Part shown: positions 1-8,914 of the stretch, in pieces | How the letters are laid out: every line of letters starts with the position of its first letter | Position numbering within the stretch: position 1 is the stretch's first letter | Assembly (NCBI RefSeq): GCF_013340845.1 | Contig: NZ_AP020335.1 | Location: forward strand, 558,001-622,000 | Length of the DNA: 64,000 bases | Direction: 5' to 3' | Origin: Hydrogenovibrio marinus | GTDB taxonomy: Bacteria; Pseudomonadota; Gammaproteobacteria; Thiomicrospirales; Thiomicrospiraceae | Notes under the pieces: generated by a model | Seen by the model: the letters and a program-made list of their open reading frames with translations, nothing else | What the model was told of the DNA's origin: nothing | Database searches by the model: none | Made by a program: the position numbers and the translations under genes

Positions 1-996
1 TGCTATGCAATTATAGCCATAGCGGTTACAAAGCTCCAGCGGTGGCAGAGGGCTGAGGCAGAGTAGAACACCGCCATTTTGTCCCTTGTGGTTTCCGGCG
101 CCACACATCTTGGCGACTTGGTCGGGGTTCTGTTCCAATTCCTTGATAAAGTGCTTCACCTTATCAGGCACTATGCCAATTTCTTCCAGCAAAGTTTGGT
201 TTTTTTGAATGCTTTCCTTCAAGCTAAAACTATCTTGGTCCTGCCATGCATTACGGATGTCTTCAGTAATCTGGGTAAAGTGATTCCATATAGGGTGTTC
301 AGCCGGGAAACGGGATTTTACGTGGTTGACGACTTGTCCAGTAGTGCTCTCCGGCGTGCCGGTATCGATCAACCAGGCATTGAACTTATGCGGTGTCAGT
401 GGTTGAAAAGGCTTGTGTTGCAGATAGTACAGCAAACCGCCTTGGAAAATCGTGGTGGGATCAATGCCGCTTGAGTGCCCATGCTGACGGGATTCGATGG
501 CTTTCGCCAAAGACAGTATCTCAACTGTATTAATGGCTTTGTGGTGATGCTTGAACAAACTGTGAAGCAAGCTGATGATGACGGCGGCGGAACTTCCCAA
601 TCCTTTACCTAGCAATCCATGACCATAAATTTTGATGTCCCAATGCATCGATTGCAGTTTGAAATGGTGGTGGAAATGATGCAATGTCGTCAGTACCAAA
701 TCCACCGGCTGCTTCAATACACTTCGGATAGACATCGCGCCAGACTCGAAAAGCTGGTAACGGCTTTCGATATCAATCGCCATTTGTTGCCAAATAGCAA
801 AAGGAAAAGCATGCTTCTGGTGACAGTCAACCAGTTCGATTTCCACAAAGGGGACTTGGTGAGTATCAATGGCTTCTGAGGTGACTTCACAAAACATGGG
901 TAAGTCAATCGCCATGCTGATTGCGGGGCATTCATTTACGACAGCATGCTCGCCACTGAGTATCAATTTGGCCGGTGCTTTACATAGCGTTTTCAT
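1..996 (-). CDS. mvk: Mevalonate kinase (GHMP kinase family), 3' end beyond the window
   Basis: This kinase phosphorylates mevalonate to 5-phosphomevalonate in the cytoplasmic mevalonate route to isopentenyl diphosphate. The reading frame is open from the ATG at 996 to the left edge (332 codons visible), so the C-terminus is missing. Visible GHMP motifs are an N-terminal substrate strand ending GEHAVV (about residues 15-20), the ATP-binding loop GLGSSAA (about residue 132), SGIDPTT, and a C-terminal KMCGAGNHKGQNGG glycine loop typical of motif 3. The mevalonate kinase call over phosphomevalonate kinase or decarboxylase rests on GEHAVV and the gene's context. The other pathway genes mvaS, fni and mvaA lie 24 kb away on the same strand, and the remaining steps may lie just left of the window. 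The start has only a weak purine stretch upstream. Confidence 0.85.
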   Translation of the reverse strand, partial: MKTLCKAPAKLILSGEHAVVNECPAISMAIDLPMFCEVTSEAIDTHQVPFVEIELVDCHQKHAFPFAIWQQMAIDIESRYQLFESGAMSIRSVLKQPVDLVLTTLHHFHHHFKLQSMHWDIKIYGHGLLGKGLGSSAAVIISLLHSLFKHHHKAINTVEILSLAKAIESRQHGHSSGIDPTTIFQGGLLYYLQHKPFQPLTPHKFNAWLIDTGTPESTTGQVVNHVKSRFPAEHPIWNHFTQITEDIRNAWQDQDSFSLKESIQKNQTLLEEIGIVPDKVKHFIKELEQNPDQVAKMCGAGNHKGQNGGVLLCLSPLPPLELCNRYGYNCIA

Positions 997-1184
997 ACTG
1001 TCTTCATACTGTTAGGCATTTACAAAAGGCTTGGCTCAAGGGCATAATTAATTTCATTCTACGAATGATTATAAACGACAAAGTTTCAATAGAAGCGTTT
1101 TCATTCTAGGATGGGAAAATCAATACATTAGATATTGGTAATTATCCCAACAAAAAACTATAAAAAACCAAAGGAGTGTGAATT

Positions 1185-1679
1185 ATGAAACTTAAATTAA
1201 GTGCTTTGCTATTTGCGGGCGTGTTGAGTGCACTGCCGACAATTTCAGCCGCTCAGGATATGGCTGTTAACATTAGTCGTCTAACGCTTGATGTTGCCAA
1301 TAAAATTGCAATGGCTTCTATTGAAGCTTGTCGTGAAAAGGGTATTCCTGTGAGTGTTACTGTTGTGGATCGAAATGGTATTCCTCAAGCGCAAGTGCGC
1401 GATACTATGGCACCACCTGTTTCTTGGAATATCAGTTTCAAGAAAGCTTATACCTCTGTAATGTTCAACGTTAAGGGTTCTCAAATGGAGTCTCGTTCGA
1501 AAAGTCCTTTGGTGAACTTGGGTGAAGGTCTGGCGTTCATGGCTGGTTCAGTGCCTATCCAAGCGGGTGGTAAGCTTTACGGTGCAATCGGTGTAAGCGG
1601 TGCACCAGACGGTAAAGATGATGAAAAATGTGCAGCTGCGGGTCTAGGTGCTGTCATCGATGACCTAGAAATGATGTAA
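1185..1679 (+). CDS. Secreted GlcG/HbpS-family (DUF336) protein
   Basis: A 164-residue protein with a Sec signal peptide (MKLKL, then a hydrophobic stretch ending near ISAAQ at residues 20-24), so the mature protein is probably periplasmic. The rest matches the GlcG/HbpS fold seen in heme-binding HbpS and glycolate-operon GlcG: an AMASIEACREKG helix, a VSVTVVDRNG strand, and the conserved tail region with QAGGKLYGAIGVSGA. The real ligand is unknown; heme or a small organic acid are family-based guesses. The start at 1185 has a strong ribosome site (AAGGAG 10 bases upstream). The gene stands alone, divergent from mevalonate kinase and followed by its own terminator, so it is probably monocistronic. 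Confidence 0.8.
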   Translation: MKLKLSALLFAGVLSALPTISAAQDMAVNISRLTLDVANKIAMASIEACREKGIPVSVTVVDRNGIPQAQVRDTMAPPVSWNISFKKAYTSVMFNVKGSQMESRSKSPLVNLGEGLAFMAGSVPIQAGGKLYGAIGVSGAPDGKDDEKCAAAGLGAVIDDLEMM

Positions 1680-1702
1680 TCTTTTCTGTTTTCGATTTTA
1701 AG

Positions 1703-1740
1703 AAAAAACCTCATTTGTTTTTTGCAAATGAGGTTTTTTT
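1703..1740 (+). terminator. Rho-independent terminator after the GlcG-like gene
   Basis: A 15-base arm at 1703-1717 (AAAAAACCTCATTTG) pairs with 1725-1739, with a 7-base loop, and the 3' arm ends in seven T residues. The structure lies 24 bases after the stop codon at 1679. Because the arms are A-rich and T-rich it could also work on the other strand. Confidence 0.9.
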
Positions 1741-1936
1741 GTGCCCAAAATTTGTATTTACAATAGTATTTTCTAATATTAAAACTTAATAATATTTTTA
1801 TCTCTTTTACCGGTATAAATAAAAATATATTCTTTTTAATCAATTACTTAGCCAGATTTTTTTCTTCGTAAAAGTTCGTAGAAAAAACCTTTATCTTTCT
1901 ATTAAAAAAATCATTTATAAAAACTCATCAAAAAAA

Positions 1937-1966
1937 TTGATTCTCCTAAATTCCCTTCGTTAAGAT
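1937..1966 (+). promoter_or_regulatory. Candidate sigma-70 promoter of the Tad operon
   Basis: The stretch 1741-2014 is AT-rich and codes for nothing I can support. Within it, TTGATT at 1937-1942 and TAAGAT at 1961-1966 are 18 bases apart and lie about 50 bases before the flp start. The match is moderate and only a start-site map would confirm it. Confidence 0.35.
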
Positions 1967-2014
1967 ACCGACCGTCAACCTTCTGACAGAAATTTTTTCA
2001 ATGGAGATAGAGTT

Positions 2015-2230
2015 ATGTTGGATCAAACAAAATACAAAAACGTTCAAGTACAACTGGCACAAAAGAAAGAAAAACAAAAAGGTGCTGGCATGATTGAATA
2101 CGCACTTGTCGCTGCTGCAGTAGTTGCTCTTGGTGTTGCGTTTTTTGGTAAAGATGGAAAAACAGGCACTATCGGTGATGCCCTGACAACCAAAATGACG
2201 AATGTCGCGACAGACATTAAAGGTAGCTAA
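2015..2230 (+). CDS. flp: Flp-family type IVb pilin, major pilus subunit
   Basis: A 71-residue prepilin that would form the Tad/Flp pilus fibre used for surface adhesion. A basic leader (about 23 residues, ending EKQKG) precedes the prepilin peptidase site G/AGMIEY, with the conserved Glu at +5 and Tyr at +6. A hydrophobic helix (ALVAAAVVALGVAFF) and a short polar tail follow. The leader is longer than in many Flp pilins. The ribosome site GGAGA is well placed. It is the first gene of the operon, with an 18-base gap before the next gene, as usual for Tad loci. Confidence 0.95.
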   Translation: MLDQTKYKNVQVQLAQKKEKQKGAGMIEYALVAAAVVALGVAFFGKDGKTGTIGDALTTKMTNVATDIKGS

Positions 2231-2248
2231 GGTCGGCTTGTTTCAAGA

Positions 2249-2791
2249 TTGAAGATGCTTATGAAAGCAAGAGCGTCAAAATGTCTCGCTAAGCAAAAAG
2301 GGGCCGTCATGCTGGAAACAGTTTATGTTTTGCCCATGATGATTTTAGCGATTTTGCTGATATTGGAAACAATCAATTTTGCCAGTGATAGCTTGGTGTG
2401 GAACGAAAACATGAATAACCTCTACCACAAGATCATGGCTGATGCTAACCAAGGAACGCAAAGCATTTTCGCTTCTTCAACAGGGATGTTGGTCTGCACT
2501 AATGGAAAGGTTCAACCGAGCGGTACGGCTACGTCGATTATGAAACAGCAATTGTATGATTGGTTAAAAGCCAAATACTCTCTTGTTGGGTCAACTATTC
2601 CTATTGGTGTTTCTGATATTACTGTTAACAATACAGAAGTCACCAGCCAAACAGGCGAAAGCTTTTATGTAGTCGAAGCCGGCTACCCACTGCAAACTTT
2701 GGTTCTTCCTGAGCTTAAGGATTATTTTAAAAATCTGTCAGTGTCCGGTACCAGTATCTACGAAATCAATTTCAACTGTCGAACCCATTAA
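2249..2791 (+). CDS. TadE-like minor pseudopilin
   Basis: A 180-residue protein with a type IV prepilin-like N-terminus: a basic leader (KARASKCLAKQKG) followed by G/AVMLETVYVLP and a hydrophobic helix. The E five residues after the cleavage point matches Tad pseudopilins of the TadE/TadF group. The rest is a soluble domain expected to sit outside the inner membrane. The start is uncertain: TTG at 2249, or in-frame ATG at 2255 or 2261, none with a good ribosome site. Its place between flp and cpaB supports a role as a minor pilus component. No prepilin peptidase is encoded in this locus, so processing must rely on an enzyme elsewhere. Confidence 0.75.
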   Translation: MKMLMKARASKCLAKQKGAVMLETVYVLPMMILAILLILETINFASDSLVWNENMNNLYHKIMADANQGTQSIFASSTGMLVCTNGKVQPSGTATSIMKQQLYDWLKAKYSLVGSTIPIGVSDITVNNTEVTSQTGESFYVVEAGYPLQTLVLPELKDYFKNLSVSGTSIYEINFNCRTH

Positions 2792-2828
2792 TTTCGATCG
2801 TTTCAAAACGCATTCTGGATAAAGAATT

Positions 2829-3716
2829 ATGAAGCTGAAAACCAGTGATTGGTTGATTTACGGCTCTGCTGCCCTGTCCGCAATCCTAGCGGTAGTGTTT
2901 GTTTATGGGTATGTTGAGAACCGCATAGAAGATGCCAAAGAGCATGCTCAAGTAAAAACGGTCACCGTTGTCGAGAAGCCAAAACTCTTTTCGGTCGTGG
3001 TCGCAAACCGAGATATTTACCGTGGTGAAAAAATCGATGTCGATGATCTCAAAGTTTTGAGTGTGCCGACAGACGGGGTTGTGGTAAACGGGGTGATTAC
3101 CAACCCACAAGATGCAGTCGGGCATATCGCTTATCAGAAAATTTATGCTGGTGAATGGTTGATCAATAAGAAGATCGGTACAGAAAAAGTCAAACAACAG
3201 CAAAGTGTCGAAGCACTTTTGGATAAAGGCGAGCGCGCCATCAGAATTCCAGTTAATGCCGATACGGGTCTGCTGGGGATTTTGAATCCAGGAGATCATG
3301 TGGATGTGATCAGTGTTTTTCAGAGTACGGATGATAAGCGCATGATCAGTCGCACCATCTTGCAAAATATCCCGGTTTTATCAATTGGACAAGTCAATCG
3401 AATGAAAATTCAGTTGCAGGACGGTAAAGAAAGTTCATCTGATGATGCCACTAACGAAAAGTCGGTTGCTCAATCCATGATCGCGGTTGAAGTCAACACC
3501 AAACAAGCGGAGCAGTTGGCCTTGGCGATGAATGTTGGCGCGATTCACCTGATGCTACGTAATCCTTCAGATACTGATTTGGTCGAGACCCAGGGTGTGA
3601 ATTTGAAAGTCATGGAAAAAGGAAAAGGGCGCCCCCCTAAATTCAAGCCAAAAGCAAAACGCGAAGTGATTGAAGTAATGCAGGGTGGAGACGTGCAAGA
3701 GGTAATTACACGATGA
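2829..3716 (+). CDS. cpaB: Flp pilus assembly protein CpaB/RcpC
   Basis: A 295-residue inner-membrane-anchored periplasmic protein of the Tad apparatus. It has one N-terminal membrane helix (LIYGSAALSAILAVVFVYGYV), then a SAF-like domain starting near VVVANRDIYRGEKIDVDDL, which is the hallmark of CpaB/RcpC. The region GERAIRIPVNADTGLLGILNPGDHVDVISV is also typical. Known family members interact with the secretin and stabilise it. The stop overlaps the start of the secretin gene by four bases, so translation is probably coupled. The C-terminal 40 residues are basic and low in complexity. Confidence 0.9.
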   Translation: MKLKTSDWLIYGSAALSAILAVVFVYGYVENRIEDAKEHAQVKTVTVVEKPKLFSVVVANRDIYRGEKIDVDDLKVLSVPTDGVVVNGVITNPQDAVGHIAYQKIYAGEWLINKKIGTEKVKQQQSVEALLDKGERAIRIPVNADTGLLGILNPGDHVDVISVFQSTDDKRMISRTILQNIPVLSIGQVNRMKIQLQDGKESSSDDATNEKSVAQSMIAVEVNTKQAEQLALAMNVGAIHLMLRNPSDTDLVETQGVNLKVMEKGKGRPPKFKPKAKREVIEVMQGGDVQEVITR

Positions 3717-5272
3717 AAACAGGGAATAATTTATTGAGAGCCGCTTTGTTAAGTTTTGGGGTTCTTATGTTGGGCGTTGCCAATGCAGCACCAAACGGTT
3801 CCTATAACTTAATGGCAACTGAAAGCATCATTGTGAAGTTCGACGCACCGATTAAACGCGCTTTGATTGCAAACCCGGATTTGGCGATATTGAAGGTGCT
3901 TAACGCTAAAGAGTTATTGGTAAGCGGTAAACAAGCCGGTCGCACTGAGCTGATCGTCTGGTATCAAAGCACACCAAGTCAAGGGCATAACATTGTTTTG
4001 AATATTTCACCGGATGCTTCACGCCGTGATGAAATTTCCAAAACAGTCAGAGAGTTGATTTCTCAGCTTGACCCAGATCATACCGTAACGTTCGAGTTGA
4101 AAAATATCTGGATACAGTCAGATTCCTCCGTCAGACGTGAGTTGGATAACCTAGGGAATCAGATTGATGATGATGCAAACTTGCATGTAAAAGCAGGAGA
4201 TAACAAGGATATTCTGCAGCAAACACAAAAAGCCGGCCAGCTTAACATCAAGCCAATTGCTGGAAACTATATGGTGTTGTTGAAGGGTAATGTGCCTCAT
4301 AAAGCGCGCAAAAAACGTATTCAAGCAGTTATTTCATCACTTGGGTTAAGTGTGGTGAACATGATTAAGGTTACAGGTAAGGATCAAGTCAAACTCTCGG
4401 TTCGAGTTGCGGAAGTCTCTAAAGGGAATCCTTTCAGAAGTGGTGTTGCGGTGCGTGACAAGAAAGACCGCTTTGGTATTTTTCCTCCTGGAAACTTGGG
4501 GGCGCAAGCGCTTTTCAGTTTGAATAACTCGCCATCCAATTCTGCCGGTATTGCTTTCCCTCATGCCGACGCTTTTCAACTGGGTTTCAATCCTCAGCAC
4601 GGCAGTATCTTTGGTGTGTTATCCATTTTGGAAGGGCACAACCTGGCACGTGTATTGGCTAAGCCAGAGTTGGTAGTGCAGTCGGGTAAAACTGCTTCTT
4701 TCCTAGTAGGAGGAGAAGTTCCGATTCCGACAGCTCAAAACCAAAACACGATTACCGTCACCTATAAGGAATATGGTATTCGTTTACGCTTCAGTCCAAT
4801 TATTACCGAAGATGGCAATATTCAATTAACGGTGGAGCCTGAGGTGAGCAATATTGATGAATCTTCTGGCGCTAACTATTTGAATATCGTGGTGCCGGGG
4901 TTTAAATCGCGTAGAGCCAATACCACGATTACGTTGGCCCCTAGGCAAAGTTTTGTTATCGGAGGCTTGTTGTCTGACAACCTTCGCAGCCAAATCAATA
5001 AAGTTCCGCTGCTGGGGGATATTCCGGTTTTGGGGGCGTTGTTCCGTTCGACTTCTTATGAAGAGGATAAATCTGAGTTGGCGATTTTGGTGACACCGAC
5101 CTTGGTTGATCCGATTGGTGCAAATAAGAAAGTCCAGCTTCCTGGCGAAAACGTTACACGGGCCAGTTCATTTGATGGGTTTTTCTTAGGAAAAGTGGCA
5201 GAAGTCTTGCCAAAAGGTCAGTCGGCACTTCCAAAAAGTATGGTTAAAATCGGATTGGAGACAGTGGAATGA
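3713..5272 (+). CDS. rcpA: Tad-type secretin RcpA/CpaC
   Basis: A 519-residue outer-membrane secretin that would form the pore for the Flp pilus. A signal peptide (to about VANAAPN, residue 27) precedes a pilus-specific N-terminal domain (SIIVKFDAPIKRALIANPDLAIL) and BON/N1-like modules. The conserved secretin core spans roughly residues 300-470, with VPIPTAQN, a YGIRLRFSPIITEDGNI segment, and VPLLGDIPVLGALFRS near the end. Length fits the family. It overlaps cpaB by four bases and the tadZ gene by four bases (ATGA), which marks a tightly coupled operon. Confidence 0.95.
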   Translation: MKTGNNLLRAALLSFGVLMLGVANAAPNGSYNLMATESIIVKFDAPIKRALIANPDLAILKVLNAKELLVSGKQAGRTELIVWYQSTPSQGHNIVLNISPDASRRDEISKTVRELISQLDPDHTVTFELKNIWIQSDSSVRRELDNLGNQIDDDANLHVKAGDNKDILQQTQKAGQLNIKPIAGNYMVLLKGNVPHKARKKRIQAVISSLGLSVVNMIKVTGKDQVKLSVRVAEVSKGNPFRSGVAVRDKKDRFGIFPPGNLGAQALFSLNNSPSNSAGIAFPHADAFQLGFNPQHGSIFGVLSILEGHNLARVLAKPELVVQSGKTASFLVGGEVPIPTAQNQNTITVTYKEYGIRLRFSPIITEDGNIQLTVEPEVSNIDESSGANYLNIVVPGFKSRRANTTITLAPRQSFVIGGLLSDNLRSQINKVPLLGDIPVLGALFRSTSYEEDKSELAILVTPTLVDPIGANKKVQLPGENVTRASSFDGFFLGKVAEVLPKGQSALPKSMVKIGLETVE

Positions 5273-6534
5273 CACAACAATTGTCTACGGCATCAATTGC
5301 CTTAAAACAAGCAATCTTTATTGGTCAGGATGAGGATCTCGAAGAAGCGGTTCGCGTGTCCATCATGTCGAAGTTTCAGATGGAAAGAATGGATGAGGTG
5401 CCTCATGTTTGGCCGGACTCGATTGATTTGGTATTGATTGAATATGATGGTGAACCTAAGTGGGTCTTGGAAAAAATCGGTCAAATTTTAACTTTGTCAA
5501 AAGGCGTTCCGCTTTATGTACTTTTGAAGAAAAAGGATGCGGATTTCATTATCGAGGCCAACCATCAAGGGGTACAAGGATTCATTGAGTGTCCGAATGA
5601 GATTTTCCATATTCTCTCTATCCTGCATATGCAAGAAAGGCGCAGAAAAGGTAAAAACGGGAATGTATCCTCGCTGTTTAGCTTGAAAGGTGGCGTAGGA
5701 TGCACTGCAATTGCGACAAATTTGGCAGCGCAAATTTCGACGATGACCGAAAACCGTACGGTATTGGTCGACTTGAACATGCCTTTGGGAGACACAGCAC
5801 TCTATCTAAATATGGAAAGTGATCGACTCTATACGATTACCGATTTTATTTACAACTTGAACCGTTTCGACGAAAACCTGATTTATAAGTCCTTATCTCA
5901 ACATGCGTCTTCGGGTTTGTACCTGTTGCCTCTTCCTTCTGACATTGGTGAGTTGGATAACCTTAATTCAGACATGATCAAAACCATCGTCCAGTCTCTA
6001 AGAAAGTATTTTGATCATGTCATCATTGATTGTTCATCAGATTTATCGGATTTGACTCTGAGTTGTTTGGATGAATCCGACAATATCGTGCTGATTACTG
6101 AGCCTTCACTTTCCTCGTTGAGAGCAGTAAATGCAGTGATTCGATTGACGCAAAGATTGGGCTATTTAAAAGATTCACTTAAGCTCATTGTCAATCGCGA
6201 CACGTCAAACCAAGATGACATGATGGAAGAAGTGATTGAGGCATTGGAAGTTGACAAGATAGCGCGGGTTTCAAATGACTATATCAGTTTCAACGAGTCG
6301 CTCAAACAAGGTGTCTTACTGAAGGATTTTAACCCTCAATCCAAAGTGAACCGCCAGCTCAACTGCATCGCCAATATGCTTCATAACGGTAGCGTGACCA
6401 TGGATGTTCAGGATGATGTCGTGCCAACGGCCAACCCAAATTGGTGGGAACAGTTACCGGAGACATTGAAGCAAGCATTAGAACGAGTGAAAGCTGCCAT
6501 TAAAAACAATAAATCCATTAGTAAAGCGGCATAG
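5269..6534 (+). CDS. tadZ: Pilus assembly protein TadZ/CpaE, atypical ParA-like ATPase
   Basis: A 421-residue cytoplasmic protein thought to place the Tad machine at the cell pole. The N-terminal 130 residues resemble a receiver-like domain. The ParA/MinD-like domain begins near residue 140 with SLKGGVGCTAIATNLAA. In this deviant Walker A the usual final lysine-threonine pair is replaced by C-T, while the first lysine (LKGG) is retained. A Walker A' segment VLVDLNMPLGDTALYL and a Walker B-like HVIIDCSSDLSD are present. Family members often bind ATP weakly. It overlaps rcpA and is followed 15 bases later by tadA. Confidence 0.9.
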   Translation: MTQQLSTASIALKQAIFIGQDEDLEEAVRVSIMSKFQMERMDEVPHVWPDSIDLVLIEYDGEPKWVLEKIGQILTLSKGVPLYVLLKKKDADFIIEANHQGVQGFIECPNEIFHILSILHMQERRRKGKNGNVSSLFSLKGGVGCTAIATNLAAQISTMTENRTVLVDLNMPLGDTALYLNMESDRLYTITDFIYNLNRFDENLIYKSLSQHASSGLYLLPLPSDIGELDNLNSDMIKTIVQSLRKYFDHVIIDCSSDLSDLTLSCLDESDNIVLITEPSLSSLRAVNAVIRLTQRLGYLKDSLKLIVNRDTSNQDDMMEEVIEALEVDKIARVSNDYISFNESLKQGVLLKDFNPQSKVNRQLNCIANMLHNGSVTMDVQDDVVPTANPNWWEQLPETLKQALERVKAAIKNNKSISKAA

Positions 6535-6549
6535 ACGGAGATAACGTTC

Positions 6550-7953
6550 ATGGGAATTCGTGAAAGACTTCGTCAAGTCGAAATATCGCGTCAAACAGAA
6601 GCTGCAAAGCCTGCACCTGAAGAAAAAAGGGTAGCGGAAACTGAAAGAGAGCCAGTCGGGAAGCGCAAGGCGCAGAACAACTCTTTTTTACAAATTAAAG
6701 AGCGTTGCCAGAAAATGGCGGCTGAGGACAATGCGTTCTATGAAGCCGACAGCAAAGAAACCCGCAATGAGCTACGCCCAAGGTTAGAAGAGCTGGTTCG
6801 TGAAGTTGCTGCGGAGATGGGCTACCCTCTGACCGAGCTTGAGGTGCGTCAACTTGGTTTGGAGCTTTTGGATGAAATCTACGGATTGGGACCAATTGAA
6901 CCTTTGATGGCAGACCAAACAGTGTCGGATATCCTCATTAACGGTTATAACAAAATTTATGTCGAACGCCGTGGAAAGCTTGAGTTGACGGATGTGTCTT
7001 TTATCAGTGAAGAGCACCTTCGCAACAAAGTTGATCGTATGCTTTACAGCACCGGTCGCCGTGTTGATGAGTCGTCACCATTGGTGGATGCCCGTCTTCC
7101 TGATGGCTCTCGTATCAATATTATTATTCCACCACTATCTGTAGATGGTATTTCTGTTTCCATCAGACGCTTTCCAGAACAGCACCTACGCCCTAAGGAC
7201 ATGATCGCCTTTGGAACGATGACTGAAGAGATGTTCCAGTTCTTGGATTATGGCGTTAAGTCGGGTTTGAATATTTTGGTTTGCGGCGGAACTGGCTCGG
7301 GTAAAACCACTACGCTCAACATGCTTTCCGGTTTGATCCCGGTTAATGAAAGAACCGTCACTATAGAAGACAGTGCTGAATTACGTATGCAGCAAGATCA
7401 TGTGGTGCGTTTGGAGACACGTCCGCCAAATGCTGAAGGTCAAGGTGAAGTCTCTCAGCGTGAACTGCTGAAGAATGCACTTCGTATGCGCCCTGATCGT
7501 ATCGTTCTGGGCGAGGTTCGTGGTGGTGAGGTGTTGGATATGCTTCAAGCAATGAACACTGGGCATGACGGTTCATTGGCGACGCTGCATGCAAACAGCC
7601 CCAGAGATTGTATTGCACGTTTGGAGTTGATGATTAACCTAAGCGGTGTTGAGATTCCGCCATCATCCATTCGTAAACAAATTGCCAGTGCCATCGATTT
7701 GATTATCTACGTGAATCGTGGACGAGATGGTAAGCGTAGAGTGGAATCCATTACTGAAGTAGTCGGTGTCGAAGACGAGAATGTTGTATTGCAAGAAGTT
7801 TATGTTTTCGAAAATAAAATTGATCCCATCAACGAACGCATGTACGGCATATTCAGGGCAACAGGTTTACGACCATCCTGTGGCAAGAAGTGTGAGTCGG
7901 CCGGTATCACCATGCCAGAAACCCTATTCAACTTCAGCAAAGAAGTGATTTAG
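6550..7953 (+). CDS. tadA: Tad pilus secretion ATPase TadA/CpaF
   Basis: A 467-residue VirB11/PilT-family hexameric ATPase that powers Flp pilus assembly. The variable charged N-terminus (about 90 residues) precedes the N-terminal domain (GPIEPLMADQTVSDILING). The ATPase core then shows Walker A CGGTGSGKTTTLNML (near residue 245), an Asp box (TIEDSAELRMQQDHVVRLETRPPN), Walker B DRIVLGEVRGGEVLDMLQAMNTGHDG and a His box (SLATLHANSP). All catalytic motifs look intact. A short C-terminal tail with two cysteines (PSCGKKC) is slightly unusual. It is preceded by a good GGAG-type ribosome site and followed directly by tadB. Confidence 0.97.
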   Translation: MGIRERLRQVEISRQTEAAKPAPEEKRVAETEREPVGKRKAQNNSFLQIKERCQKMAAEDNAFYEADSKETRNELRPRLEELVREVAAEMGYPLTELEVRQLGLELLDEIYGLGPIEPLMADQTVSDILINGYNKIYVERRGKLELTDVSFISEEHLRNKVDRMLYSTGRRVDESSPLVDARLPDGSRINIIIPPLSVDGISVSIRRFPEQHLRPKDMIAFGTMTEEMFQFLDYGVKSGLNILVCGGTGSGKTTTLNMLSGLIPVNERTVTIEDSAELRMQQDHVVRLETRPPNAEGQGEVSQRELLKNALRMRPDRIVLGEVRGGEVLDMLQAMNTGHDGSLATLHANSPRDCIARLELMINLSGVEIPPSSIRKQIASAIDLIIYVNRGRDGKRRVESITEVVGVEDENVVLQEVYVFENKIDPINERMYGIFRATGLRPSCGKKCESAGITMPETLFNFSKEVI

Positions 7954-7963
7954 AGAAGGTCAT

Positions 7964-8914
7964 TTGGAAGCTATGGATATTGGTTTTTTACTTTTGGTTG
8001 TGGCTATTACGATTCCGTTTGCGATTTTAGCATTCGGCTTGAACTGGAAGGCGTTACAGCATAAAGACGAACGTCTTCAGTTGTTGTTGAAAAGGGCTGG
8101 TATTGAGCAAACTCAGCAGAAAAAAATTCAAAAAAGCCTTTATGAAATTAATCGTTCAAAAACTTATCTCAGGTTAATGAGTTGGCTAAAGAAAGCGGGT
8201 ATCACTGAGCAAATAGCTATTTATCAACTGGTCGCAGCCGAAGTGTTTTTGTTGATGGCGAGCAGCTATCTAATTGTGACGCGTTTACACAGCATGGATT
8301 CGAAATTGTTTGTCATTACAGCGTTGCTACCATTGTTCCCAATCGCTTACGTAATCATCAGAAAACAGAAGCGCCAGGAAAAAATGAGAAAGCAGTTTCC
8401 TGAAATGTTGGATGCATTAGTTCGTGCATTGCATTCAGGATATGGCATTGATGGTGGTCTGAACATGATTGCCAATGAGTTCCCTCAGCCATTAGGGCAA
8501 GAAATGAAAGAGGTTACTCGCCAACTCGCCTTGGGGATTAATATGAGAGAGATTCTGCGTGAATTCCAGTCTAGAGTTGAGCTTCAAGAAGCTCAGTTTT
8601 TTGTTGTCACGCTTATCATTCAACGTGAAACTGGTGGGCAATTGGCTGCAATTCTCAGTGAACTTTCAAGACTGATGAGACGTCGTGAAGTCTTTCAGGC
8701 AAAGCTACGAACTATGACGGCAGAATCGCGTTTTACCGCGATATTTATCGGGTCTGCACCATTGCTTTATTTGGCGTACAAATATCTGTTCGACCCGAAA
8801 TCAATGCAGTTTTTCTTGTCTGATCCGTTGGGACAAAAAATGTTGTATGTCTCTCTAATCCTAATTGGCACGGGTACGATTCTATTGAAAAAAATGTTAA
8901 GGATTCGATTCTGA
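7964..8914 (+). CDS. tadB: Tad inner-membrane platform protein TadB
   Basis: A 316-residue polytopic membrane protein of the GspF/TadB family that, with TadC, forms the inner-membrane platform on which TadA acts. Two hydrophobic segments near residues 85-130 are followed by the conserved cytoplasmic T2SSF domain (FPEMLDALVRALHSGYGIDGGLNMI, then QLALGINMREILREF) and two C-terminal membrane helices. I take the TTG at 7964 because AGAAGG sits about five bases upstream. The in-frame ATG at 7973 has poorer spacing. It abuts tadC with a one-base overlap. Confidence 0.92.
   Translation: MEAMDIGFLLLVVAITIPFAILAFGLNWKALQHKDERLQLLLKRAGIEQTQQKKIQKSLYEINRSKTYLRLMSWLKKAGITEQIAIYQLVAAEVFLLMASSYLIVTRLHSMDSKLFVITALLPLFPIAYVIIRKQKRQEKMRKQFPEMLDALVRALHSGYGIDGGLNMIANEFPQPLGQEMKEVTRQLALGINMREILREFQSRVELQEAQFFVVTLIIQRETGGQLAAILSELSRLMRRREVFQAKLRTMTAESRFTAIFIGSAPLLYLAYKYLFDPKSMQFFLSDPLGQKMLYVSLILIGTGTILLKKMLRIRF

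Noticed and set aside
2886-3365. A 159-codon minus-strand frame inside cpaB
   Set aside because: It lies fully inside a clearly identified gene, has no ribosome site, and its composition is that of an antisense shadow.
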